From Symbiodinium natans (taxonomy: Eukaryota; Sar; Dinophyceae; Suessiales; Symbiodiniaceae): 64,000 nt of DNA. Both the position numbers and the translations under genes were made by a program. Positions 1 through 11,900 of this stretch are shown one piece after another. The stretch covers positions 1,164,134 through 1,228,133 of the forward strand of contig CAJNDS010002524.1 of assembly GCA_905221605.1 (NCBI GenBank). Reading direction: 5' to 3'. The notes beneath the pieces were generated by a model. The model was given only the letters and a program-made list of their open reading frames with translations. It had not been told where the DNA came from and did not search any database. The stretch's first letter is position 1. The number at the start of each line of letters is the position of its first letter.

Positions 1-1165
1 CGAACTTGGGCTCTTAAGAATCTTTGGCGTTCGCGAGGGTCAGCTATAGAGTTTAAGGTTTGGGTCTATGGTTTAGGGTTTGGGTGTTCGAAGGCCTAAA
101 CCCTGTAAAACCCTAAAAACCCACGGTCATTTGTTTCTCGCACCTTGCGAACCCAACATCTGGCAGTGATCAGTTGAGGATTGCGGAAGCACACTCCTCA
201 AACCCATGCCCTATTTTTTTACATCACACCTTGATGCAGAGAAGAGACTGATCACACGGATTCTTATTTACTGAATAATCAAGCTTCGGAAGAAATGCCG
301 GTGCATGGCTTAAGGACGTCCATCGTGCATCATCTGCTCTCGTCTTGCGCAGAATCGCTCTACCCTTGCCATTGGGGCCATCATTTTTATTAACAACAAA
401 AGCAAACCCTGCAATGTATCATCATAATAGAATGCAAGTCCAATTCAGGAGGGAAGGGGCGTTGTGGCCATAGTTTTAGCTCATGCTCCAGTTTTGGCCC
501 TTGCGCCTTGCACAAGCTGCAGGGTCTGAACTAGCATTCAAGTAAGGTGGGAAGCATGCCTCAATGTCCCACACAGCCCCAAACGCGAAACCCTAAACCC
601 CTGGCGCCTGATGTTCGCTCTTCGAGGATGGTGCCGCAGAAGCCCTAAACCCTAAAAACCGCACTAAACCCTCAGCCCCACTTTTGGTTTCTGGTCGTAT
701 TAGGAATCTTGACATGTCTTCAACCTTCCCTTGCAGGTTGCCCTTGTGTATGTACAAGTAGGGTGATAAGTTACCCCCAGATAAGAATAACCCTAAAACC
801 CTAAACCCTAAACCCTAAACCCTAACCCTAATAGACCATACTTCCCCTACTTAGAACCCGACTCACCGCGGTCTCGGGCGGAGTTTCAAGCAAACTTTAC
901 AGAATTCTCTGAGACCGAGTGGACCTTACATGGTCAGCTCTCTAAAGTCGTGGTCCCTGTGGATACCCTCAATCAAAGGGCCGCCTTAGACTGCACCCGA
1001 AGAAATGGACTAAAGCTTCGAGAAAGCTACCATAGCATGACCCCCAGACGCTTGGTTGCTTATTTTGTCAAAAGGGCCCCAAAACCCTAAACCCAAACCC
1101 CCAAACCCTAAACCCCAAACCCAAAACCCAACCCAAACCCCAAACCCTAAACCCTACCCCCTAGA

Positions 1166-1290
1166 CGGGCGAGCCCAAGGTCACCGTATGTCTCCGGAAT
1201 TCTGGTCCATCGAGCGGCTGAAAATCAGCGAGGAGGAGCTTGCCGAGGTCATCAAGAGGCGCAACCACCTGAACCTGGCATCCTGGAGAG
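1166..1290 (+). CDS. Unassigned exon, charged helical segment
   Basis: An open stretch between two telomere-like arrays encodes a charged, helix-like segment (ERLKISEEELAEVIKRR then NHLNLASW) and ends at a GT (AGA|GTAGGG) where repeat DNA resumes. An AG (CCCCCTAG) precedes it. It lies upstream of the cyclase exons on the same strand and could be one of their 5' exons, but no cyclase motif is visible in it. The composition is clearly protein-like, unlike the repeat frames around it. I do not recognise the family. Confidence 0.4.
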
Positions 1291-1691
1291 TAGGGTTAGG
1301 TTTAGGGTTTAGGCTTTAGGGTTTAGGGTTTAGGGTTTGGGTGTAGGGTTTTTGGGTTTTGGGTTTGGTTTGGGGTTTAAGGATTTATTTGGGGTTTAGG
1401 ATTTAGGGTTTAGGGTCCTGATGCTGGCGCGCCCCTGTGGAAGGGCCGCCAAACAGTCCTGCTTCAGGACTGTCCTAAAGCCGATTATAACATCTCATCA
1501 TGGGAGGTACTTCGGAAGTGCTGACAAAACATTTCGGCCTGCATTCCAGCGTCCTCACCTTTCGTGGCAATCTTGAGCTGTAGGGGGATGATTTCCCCCT
1601 GATACTAACAGTCCTTATAGGAATTGAAATTGGGGGCGGGGGGTACTATATTTCTTATTAAGGACGTTGGTACAGGGGGAAACATTCCAGG

Positions 1692-1757
1692 CTCTACAAG
1701 CTGCTTGGCACTCTGCAGGGTAAGGGTCTCGGCCTCAATGGGCTTCGCGCGCGGAAG
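1692..1757 (+). CDS. Unassigned exon after a family H hairpin
   Basis: Immediately after the hairpin element at 1583-1685 the frame reads LYKLLGTLQGKGLGLNGLRARK and then meets a GT (AAG|GTCACA). It may be an upstream exon of the cyclase gene. The call rests on protein-like composition and a fitting donor only. Confidence 0.3.
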
Positions 1758-2116
1758 GTCACATCATCATGACATTCGACGTCGAGCAGAACGATGGCTC
1801 AATCGGATGCTTGCTTGCCATCTTCGAGAGTTTAGGATTTAAGGGTTTAGGGTTGTGGGCTGAGCCATCAAGGGTTTGGGATTTAAGGTCCTAAAGCCTC
1901 ACCCTTGCATGAAATTCTGGTTCGCTAAGGAGCGATTACTTTGTGCAACATTTCGCCCCGCCCCCCGCATTCATAAAGGAAAAACAGATCCTGAAACTCG
2001 AGCAGAAGCCCAGCCCCAATTTCAGCTAGCGGACGATGAGCATGGCGCGTGTGAAAGGGACAAGCCCCAACCCCAAAGCCGAACCTTGAGCTACCTGGTT
2101 CGGGGGGTTCTTGTGG

Positions 2117-2236
2117 TTAGGGTTTAGGGTTAGGGTTTAGGGTTTAGGGTTTAGGGTTTAGGGTTTAGGGTTTAGGGTTTAGGGTTTAGGTTTAGGGTTT
2201 AGGGTTTAGGGTTTTTAGGGTTTAGGGTTTTTAGGG
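2117..2236. repeat. Interstitial TTTAGGG array
   Basis: About 16 head-to-tail copies of TTTAGGG with a few shortened or lengthened units (TTTTTAGGG near the right end). This is the plant/dinoflagellate-type telomere heptamer at an internal position. Confidence 0.95.
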
Positions 2237-2579
2237 CCGCTATTCCTAGGCAGGCGGCTCGTGGGTTCTTTACGGTTTCCTTCAATGGGGTTTAGGGTTT
2301 AGGGCGCTTTTGCCCCGTGCGTGCGAAGCATGCATGAGGTCGTGCCTCCTTGGTAAACATGTGCAGTTTTTTTTTGGGTGGAACGCCCTCTTACTAAGAC
2401 CTGCAGGGCAGCGTTTCAAGTTCTAAGTACCCACTCAGGATAAGGGGGCCCTCAAAAGGGGACCCTTCTTAACCCTCTGGCTCCTTCAACAGGGTCTTCT
2501 GTCAACGCTTGCGGCGCGCCTCGGCAGCCGGGCCGGTAGGACAGGAAAGGAGGAAAGAGGGTTTCGCAAAAAAAGGGCA

Positions 2580-2662
2580 CGGGGGGGGGGGTGGGGGGGT
2601 GCGGGGGGGGGGGGGGGGGGGGGGGGTGGGGGGTGGCGGGGGGTGGGGGGGGGGGGGGGGGT
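2580..2662. repeat. Poly-G tract
   Basis: An almost unbroken run of G with scattered T and C, predicted to form G-quadruplexes on the plus strand. The open frames across it on either strand (glycine-rich or proline-rich) are artefacts of the tract. Confidence 0.9.
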
Positions 2663-2890
2663 TCGAGGCGAACTCAGAGGGTCTATATCCCCAAGGGTCC
2701 CCCGATTCCTATCCCCTGACCCATGAACCTCCAAGTAGCGAGAAACCGAGGCGAGATTCTGGACAATGGTCTCTTGGTTTACTGGAATGAAACTCGGAAG
2801 CAGAGTTTGTCTTGCAGGGTTCAGGGTTCAGGGTTCAGGGGGCCAGCAACTAGGATTCGACAGGGTACAGGGTCTAGGGTTGAAGTAGAC

Positions 2891-2949
2891 CCCTAACCCT
2901 AAACCCTAAACCCTAAACCCTAAACCCTAAACCCTAAACCCTAAACCCT
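2891..2949. repeat. Interstitial CCCTAAA array next to a cyclase acceptor
   Basis: Eight tandem CCCTAAA units end four bases before the AG that opens the first recognised cyclase exon (CCCTGCAG|GCTC), so the array forms the 3' end of the intron. Confidence 0.9.
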
Positions 2950-2953
2950 GCAG

Positions 2954-5900
2954 GCTCAGAGCCCAAGCTCGATCCCAGGCCTCCAGCGACATCTCAGACC
3001 ACGCCATGAAAGCTTGCGAATGCGCCCTCCAACAGAGGAAGGCGGCTCTTTTTAGGGTTCAGGGTTTAGGGTTACATGGGGTTTAGGGGTTTAGGGTTTA
3101 GGGTTTAGGGGTTTAGGGGTTTAGGGGTTTAGGGTTTAAGAAGTTGCTGTCTTGGCATTTTGTGTGAGCGAGTGCAGCATCACATAATTCCTTTCTTGTG
3201 CATCTCCCAGAAAATGGTGGCACCTCCTAATATACCCCACACAAAGCCCAATCATCTCCTTCTTAAGCAACCCCCCTCCCCCGAAAAAAAAAAAAACACA
3301 ACAAGAAAAAATCCTACACCTAAAGTCGAACAGCCCCCCCCCCCCCCAAAAAAAAAAAATGAAACACACACACACACACACACACACACAACAAAAGCAA
3401 AAAAGGCACCCGAGTTTTGGGAAACCCCCCATTTTGGGCGCAGCTTGTCGAACCCCCACAAAGAATCAAAACAAAACAACGAAAGACACAAAACACACCC
3501 GAATTTTGGGAACCCTAAACCCTAAACCCTAAACCCTAAACCCTAAACCCTAAACCCTAAACCCTAAACCCTAAACCCTAAACCCTAAACCCTAAACCCT
3601 AAACCCTAAACCCTAAACCCTAAACCCTAAACCCTCCATTTGGGGCGAAGCTAGAGCTGGAAAGGCCATGCCCACCCTGCGCGCCGAAATTGCAGATCGC
3701 CTGGGTCACACAGGCGGCCCGGAAGGTTGGTTTAGGGATTAGGGTTTAGGGTTTAGGGTTTTGAGTTCAGAGTTTAGGGTTTAGGGTTTCGAGTGGAGGG
3801 TTTTGAGTGCAGAGTTTAGGGTTTTGGGCTAGGTTCGAGGGTTTAGTATTTAGAGTTTAGGGCTGTTGGCGAAGGGGTTTTCAGCAGAGGGACTGGGAAG
3901 TTGGGCGTTGGGTGAAGGATTTCGGATGTTCGGTTCGGCGTTTGGGGTTGAGTAGAGCGAGGAGAGTTCTTCAACGAGAGCTGGCTGGAGTGAAGCAAAC
4001 AGGGACGCATGTAGGGCTTCGAGGACCCCTCCCACAAGAGGTCTCAGAAGCGCACACACCCCACCCACCTTCCCTACCCAGGTTGTTCAACCCATGAAGG
4101 GGTTGGAGTGGCCAACCCGCAGCCAAAGACCCGAAATTGTTGAAGGCTTAGGGTCAATGGTTTAGGGCTTGTCTGAGGGCAGTTCCATGGTTCCTCAATA
4201 TGGTCCCTTACCTTCTTTCATAGGTTCTGAAGCATGGGCCGGTGTTTAGAAGGTAAGTAAGGGGTTCCCCGTTTATGGGCCCATCTTCCGGGACCATGCA
4301 ATTACCCTAAGACCTTAGGGATTAAATAGGGCATTGCGAAGATTGGTCCCTTTAGGGTCTTACTGATGTTTCATGGCACCTTCCATGACTAGTATAGTAA
4401 ACCCTAAACCCTAAACCCTAAACCCTGTATAGCTTAGTTAGAAGCGTTAAGGCAGGAGGCTTCAGTGCATCATCGGCGCCGCCCTCAAGACTGTCCTGGC
4501 TTTTGACACCCTTACCCCTAAGCCCTAAACCCTATACCGGTAGTAGCTAGGCAGTCCAGGGTTTTGGGTTTAGGGTTTAGGGTTTAGGGTTTAGGGTTTA
4601 GGGTTTCGGGCAGCCGGGTTCCGGCGATGGACTACTTTGCAGTTCTCTGGCTAGCGGCTTGACATGAGAGCATTCTATTCATGGAAGTCGCACCAACCCT
4701 TTTGAAGTTTGCAACACAGGTTGCACCTCAGGGCAGAAGAAGCCCATACACCCCCCAACCCTGGTTCAAGGGGTTAGGGTTTAGGGTTTATGGATTAGGG
4801 CTTAGACCCTAAACCCTACACCCGAAACCCTACAAAACGACTTAGGGTTCGGGGCGAAAGCCAGGCCTGACTGAAGACGTCCTTCGGCTGACCGTCGGCA
4901 TCCACACCGGCGAGGTCCTATGCGGAAACATCGGGAGCCACTCCAAGATGAAGCGCCTGTAGCTGCAAAGATTCAAGGGATGAAGTTTAGGGTTTAGGGT
5001 TTAGGGTTTAGGGTTTAGGGTTTAGGGTTTAGGGTTTGGGGTTTGGGGTTTAGGGTTTAGGGTTTAGGGTTTAGGGTTTAGGGGTACTTGGAGGTGCATT
5101 AACCCTTTTAAATTTAGGGGTACTTGGAGGTACTTATAAGTAGTGTTGATAAGTACCCTACTCTAAAGCCCTAGAGCCCTCAACCGCTAGAACCCTAGTA
5201 CCTGAGAACCCGAAGCCGCGAAACCCTGAACCCAGTTGCTGGTCAGGGTTTTTTGGTGCTTACGGCTTTGGGCTTCGAGACCCTGAACTCCAGAAAGTCA
5301 TGAGGATGATCGAATGTTAGGATGTTAGGGTTTAGAGTTTAGGGTGACTTTTCCCGGCCGACGCCCCAAGCCCGGATGCAAAAGGGTTTAGGTTCTGGGT
5401 GTAGGGTTTTGGGTTGTATGATTTATACAAGGCTACGAGGCTAAGAACCCAAAACCTTAAACCCTATACCCTAGACCCTAAGTCTTACACCCTGTATGCA
5501 CCCTAGAACCTGAAACCCTAAAACCGTTGAGTTTTGCGCCGGTGCGCATGGGGTTTATGGGGGCAACCAAAGCTTCCAGAAGTTTTTGGATTCAGGGGTC
5601 TTTGCGGCTTCCTGGTTGTTCTAGCCAGAAACATAACATGTATGGTACTTGTCGTGACAAACAGAAAGCGCACAACGCCGGCATCGCATCAACAGGAGCG
5701 AGCAACGGCACAATGAACAGTTACTCCAGCAGATAGGACTAATCTAAAGGCATGAGAATGTTTCCGCGGCCAGCCTCGAAAGCGCCATCAACTGATACTC
5801 ATGCCAAGATGCGGAACCAGCTACATCACACAAAGGGTTGTTTGGGGTTTAGGGTTTATAGGGTATGGGCCCTTCGTTACGTATTTAATCAGGGCCAATC

Positions 5901-8900
5901 CTGTCAACAAGGGTAAGGGACCGAAGGACTGTATCTTGGGTAACTATGGGTTCAACCTGACCAGGGCACTGCACTTGTAACCCCAAACCCCAAACCCCAA
6001 ACCCCAAACCCCAAACCCCAAACCCTAAACCCTAAACCCTAAACCCTAAACCCTAAACCCTAAACCCTAAACCCTAAACCCTAAACCCTAAACCCGAAAC
6101 CCTACTTCGAGGCACCCCAAAATGAACCTTCTTAAGCTTAGTAGTAGAGTAGGTAACCTTTAACCTTTTTGGGTTAATATCTTTCCCTTATAATCCCCAA
6201 GGTTAACCTTTAAAACCCCTAGGTACTGGACAACTAAGTTTTAGGGTTCAGGGTTTAGGGTTTACATAGGGTTTAGGGTTGAGGGGTTGTGGGTTTGGGG
6301 TTTAGTTAACCTTTAAAACCCCTAGGTACTGGACAACTAAGTAAGTGCAGGTTCGGATGCATCGGGGACTCCATGAACCTCACCAGCCGCATCCAGGGCC
6401 TCTGCCGAAAGTACGCCTGCGAGGTGGGTTTTAGGGGGGTTTAGGGGGGTTTAGGGGGGTTTAGGGGGGTTTGGGGTTTAGGGTTTAGGGTTTAGGGTTT
6501 AGGGGGGTTTAGGGGGGGTTTAGGGGGGTTTAGGGGTTTAGGGGGTTTAGGGGTTTAGGGGGTTTAGGGGGTTTAGGATTTGGGGTTTATGGTTTGGAGG
6601 TTGAGGGGTTTAGGGGTTTGGAGGTTGAGGGGTTTAGGGGTTTGGGGGTTGAGGGCTTAGAGTTTACGTGCAGCGTCCAGTTGCAAAAGAGGGCTTCGGG
6701 TTTTGGGGGTGGCTCCTGTAGGCGCCCCGGACCTTGTCCAGGCGCGACATGCCGTTTAGGGTTTAGGGTTTAGGGTTTAGGGTTTAGGGTTTAGGGTTTA
6801 GGGTTTAGGGTCAAGCCTGATGCCAGGAGTGTTTAGGGCTTGCGAAAGCTAGCTCAAACGCCCTAGACCCTAAACCCTAAACCCTGGGCTCCCTCCCCCA
6901 CAGCTCCCATGTTTTTTTTGTAAAATTGCCCTGGACCTCTCTAGAAAGCTCTTCTGGCCCATAGAAACTTGACTCTAGCAGACCCCCACATCCAGCCCAG
7001 CGTGGCTTTTCAGGTTTGAGAATTTAAGGGTTGAAAATTTAAGGTTTCAAGGCTTATCGGGTTAGTTGAGCACGTCCGTTCCTAAAGCACCCGCACCCCA
7101 ATACAGTGTAAGCCCAAAAATCATTCCCGAAACCTCAAACAGTGCAAGTTGCCCGCAGATCCTTATACCCCGCAAACCCGCAAGCTAAAACAAAGCACGC
7201 CCGAAATATCATGGGTTTCCCTACTAGCCCCCTCTGTACTACCCCCCTAGGTTCCCCCCTTAAATACGCTCACTTATCTTTAAAAAACCTTAATTATGGG
7301 GGGAATCAGGGGGGGTAGTATAGAGGGGGGTAGTAGGGGAACCCATGAAAATATTGTACCTCAAAAACCGGCACCCAAAACGGCGCAAGCGCGGACATCT
7401 TGTAAAATCCGTGCACCCTCAACTCCCCAAGCCGTTCTTCACAGTTTTCTGTCCTGGCCGAAATGCGCGATAAAACGGGAAGCACGTACGGTTTTTTGCA
7501 CGGGTGAGTTATTCCAGTTAGGGTTTCGGGTTTTCCGGGGCTGAGGGTTTTCCAAGGTGTATGAGGCTTGGGGCGTTGCCCTCTGCAGTGTGCATAAGGC
7601 TTGGGGTTTTGCCCTCTACCCAAACCGCCCGATGAACCCTAAACCCGAAACTTGACCCGAAGGTCATGTGCTCCGAAGCCACCCACGAGCAGCTGAACGG
7701 AAGAATGGTCTGCAGGAAGATTGAAGATGAGAAGGCCTGTTGCAAAGCCCTAAACCCTCAAAGGTTTAGGAATTTAGGGTGTAAGGGCCAAGCCTAAAGA
7801 CGGCTTAAAGATTTGAGGTTATGTTTTTTTTTGAGGGGGGGAGAGGGGGGGGGGAGGGAGCAGGGAGGGGGCAGGGAGGGGGCAGGGCGGGGGCAGGCGG
7901 GGGCAGGGCGGGGGCAGGGGGCTGGACGAGACCTGGGCGGGGGCTTCAGGGTTTAGGGATTCACTGCAACACCGAGAGCTTGTTAATCGGTTCTCGGAAT
8001 CCCATGCTCCCTCCCTGGCAAGCACTGTAGATTGCTTCAAGCGGTCCGCAGCAGTCACTTGCGAGCCAAACCCGCACGATCCAATCCGACCTACATTGAT
8101 GTGGTTTGGAGTTCGGAGTGGTTTTGATTCTGCTTTGTGCCTTCTTTGCTGTGGTTGCAGAAGTTGTACTTGCTGTTCTTGGATATTCTGACATTCCCCA
8201 AATAGGGGTACCCTATACCGCGTGTGCCACAAACGACTTAGATCCTTTTTCTCCCTCCCCCCCCCCCCCCCAAAGAACGGGAAACTCTCATTCTGGGAAA
8301 CCCCCTGATCATGGCGGAAGAGTGGATGGGCGACGGTGGAACTCTATTCCACAAGGCCCAGGGGGCGCAGGAGGCGTAACTGCAGCAAGCCAACAATAGC
8401 CCACACCCACCTCCGCCCACGGAAGCAGAAAAGAACACACAGCAGAAAACATAAATCCAAAACCCCAAATGGCCCCCAAACCCAATAAGCCTAAACACCA
8501 AACCTCGACAAGCCAACAACCCTAAACCCTAAACCCTAATCCCACAGGTCAAGGAGTCAACAACCCAACAACCCTAAGCCCAAAGCCCTCTAAGTCCCAA
8601 ACTCCAAACCCCACGCCCTAAACCCTAAACCCTAAACCCTAAACCCTGAACCCGAAAGCCTCTAAAACCCATAGACCCCCAAGCTTTCGAGACGTTTCGG
8701 GTGTTTAGGGGTTACAGGATGTCTGGGGTTTGGGGCCCTAAACCCTAAACCCTAAACCCTAAACCCTAAACCCTAAACCCTAAACCCTAAACCCTAAACC
8801 CACAGGTCAAGGGGCGTCAGGAGCCGACTGGCGTTTGGGAAGTCATGGGCTCCTGGGACCAAGGCATCATAGGGGTTGGGGTTTAGGGTTTAGGGTTTAG

Positions 8901-8903
8901 GGT

Positions 8904-8963
<60 letters not shown>

Positions 8964-11900
8964 GGTTGGGGTTTAGGGTTCAGGGTTTAGGATTTATGGG
9001 GTTTGGGGTTCAGTTAGGGTTTAAGGATTTAGGGCTTGGGGTTTAGGATTTAGGGTTGAGGGTTTGGGGCTGAGAATGTCTGGGAGAGAGAGGGACGGGT
9101 TTATGGAGTTTGGGGTGTATACTTTTAGGGCTTAGGTTTGGGTTTAGGGTTTAGGGTTAAAGGTTTAGGGTTTAGGGTTTTTTTGAGGGCTGGCAGGGGT
9201 TGAACACTTACGGGAAACACACGTCGTTCGGGCTCAGGCGACAAGGCAGCCTTTAGAGGCGGGGGAGGGAGGGGGGGGAGGGGGGCGAGGGGAGGAACCC
9301 TAGATTCCCTAGATAAACCCTAAGAATGGGTTTAGGAACCCTAAACCCGAAACCCTGAACCCTAAATTCTAAACCCTGAACCCTAAACCCTAAAGCCTAA
9401 ACCCTAAACCCTAAACCCTTACAGTTGAAGTGTGAATCTCAGGATTGTCAGCATCTTTGGATTGCAGGAGTTGCTTAGATTCAGGCTTTTGGTATCACAG
9501 AGTGAATTCTAGTAGCATGATACCGTGCTATTTCGGGTTTAGGGTTTAGGGTTTAGGGTGATATTGCATCACTAGTGTCACTAGTGCCCAATCTCACCGG
9601 GGCAGATCAGTTCTTGCCCACGAGCCCACGAGCCCACGAGCCCACGAGCCGACGAGACCTAAACCCTAAACCGTAAATCGGCGCGGGTGTCGATAATAAG
9701 CAATTTCTAGAAGCTAGATCCCCCATCCCTGGTCGAGTTATTTGTAACCTCTATTTGCTATTTGCTCAAGAACCCCCCCCCACCCCAAAAAAAAAATAAA
9801 AATAAATAAATAATCAGGGTAATACTGAAAGGAATTATCATCTTTTTTGTTTTTGTTCTTTTTTGGGGGGGATCTTAAGCCATGAGTAGTTTATATACAT
9901 ATATACACCTACAAAATCTGGCTATGCTGCCTGGTTCATGTCTTTACAGGCAACTCTGCCGTACCCAAAAAGGCTCATAATCTGGATCGACCGCGTATAG
10001 AAACAGTCCCATTTGCCCCCGCAAGCCCGAAACCCTAAACCCTAAACCCTAAACCCTAAAGACCGTCATCGTGCCAAGGACTTGAAACCTTGCCACCTCT
10101 CCGATCGGAGATCCTACAGGCCTCCACCACTTTGCCAGAGTAACTCCTGCAGTGCAGGATTTAGGTTTTTGTTTTGTTGTTTTGGGTTTCTTTGGGTTTT
10201 GGGTGTTTGGGGTGTTTAGGGTATTTTTGGGTGGTTTGTAGGGTTTAGGGTGTTTGGTTGTGGGTTTTTTACAACTAGAATGGGTGTTGTAGTTCGTCAT
10301 GTGATTTTCGAAGGTTTTCTTGGGAATGATGGTGAGAATGTCCACTTCTGATTAGTTAGCCCCCCTCCCCACCAAACAAAAACACGGACTAGGAGGGCCG
10401 CGTCGTTCTTGAATCACCTGTAGGGAAATTACCGAAGCTGTTTGGGGCGTTGGGCGGGGGTGGGGGGGGGGGGGGGGGGGGGGTTGGTCAAGGTTGTTTT
10501 AAACCCTAAACCCTAAACCCTAAACCCTAAACCCTAAACCCTAAACCCTAAACCCTAAACCCTAAACCCTAAACCCTAAACCCGCAACGGAATCTCCTGC
10601 ACCTCTTCTCATGCAAGTAAGGCCTTCGAGAATTCAACTCTTGAGTCTTCAAGGTTTCAGATTGGGATGTTTAGGGTTTAGGGTTTAGGGTTTAGAGTTT
10701 AGGGTTTAGGGTTTAGGGTTTAGGGTTTAGGGTTTAGGTTTAGGGTCCCCCTTATACTAACAGCTCCTCAACAGGGATCATAGTACCCCGTATTGTAATC
10801 CCGACTAAGGAGCTGTCAGTATAAGTGGGAACATCCCAAGTTTCAGAAGCTTTTGGCTGCAGCCTTGATGGTTATTCGGCTTTAGGTTTATTTGGGCTCC
10901 TGTTTGGGGCCTTAATTTTGGACTCCTCCTCCAGTCGCTTAAGATCTACTCTTTTTTTTTTTTTTTTTTTTGGGGGGGGGGGGGGAATCTAAGCAGCTAG
11001 ATTCTCCCAAAATTCCCCTGATCACGTAGAGTGCCGTGAAAACGCAAATTCCAACTTGGCTTGGAATTCCTGCACCTTTTGGGCTAAACACCCCTGTCAG
11101 GGTGTTTAGAACAATCCTCCCGCCACAGGGTCCTATAACCATCGAGTACAGCCTCGACTGGAAAATGGACATCGCAACCTTCACGGAGGGCCAAAGTCTC
11201 GACGACTACATCATCTACGACTGCTTCGATCAGGTCGTCCCAAGTCACCAGATGCTTGGTTGGCGCGGTTAGAGGGCCTTCCACACCCTAAGCTCCAAAC
11301 AATAAGCTGGGCCGTTAAATCTACTTGGGGGGTTCGTACATATACATACACACAGGGTTGCAAGTCAACCTTGCTTTGACACTTTGATAAGCCCTACTGT
11401 AGAAGTACCCATGAACCCTCAAGCACACCCGATCGCCCTGTTGAGAAAGTCACCCTAAACCCTAAACTTTGGCCCTAAACCCTAAACCCTAAACCCTAAG
11501 CCCTAAACCCTAAGCCCTAAACCCTAAACCCTAAACCCTAAAAGAAAGCCCAGGACTGCAGTACATGCGGATCGCTTTCCCTTGCGGCTGTGCCTGCAGG
11601 AGCCGATGTGGCGGTCCTGTCTATAACCCTAAGGCTCTAAGGCTGTTTTGGGGGCTCTTTGGGCCACTTGTGGCCCTCTTGTAGAAGGTTTTGGGCTATC
11701 TTGAGCCCTATCTTGAGCTTCAGGGTAAGGCTCAGGCACCCGAATTCAGAGAGCATAGGGCCATAGGGCCATAGGGTTTAGGGTTTCCCTTCGATTTTCT
11801 TGCGTCCTAAACCCTAAAGCCTAAACCCTAAACCCTAAACCCTAAACTGCAGGAGATGCCCTGCGTGCAGAGCCTGAAGGAGAGCAGCAGCCAGGGCATC

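Noticed and set aside
4466..4498. CIIGAALKTVLAF as an extra cyclase exon
   Set aside because: Attractive position, but the exon at 3665-3725 joins 4865 in phase without it, so it is not needed.
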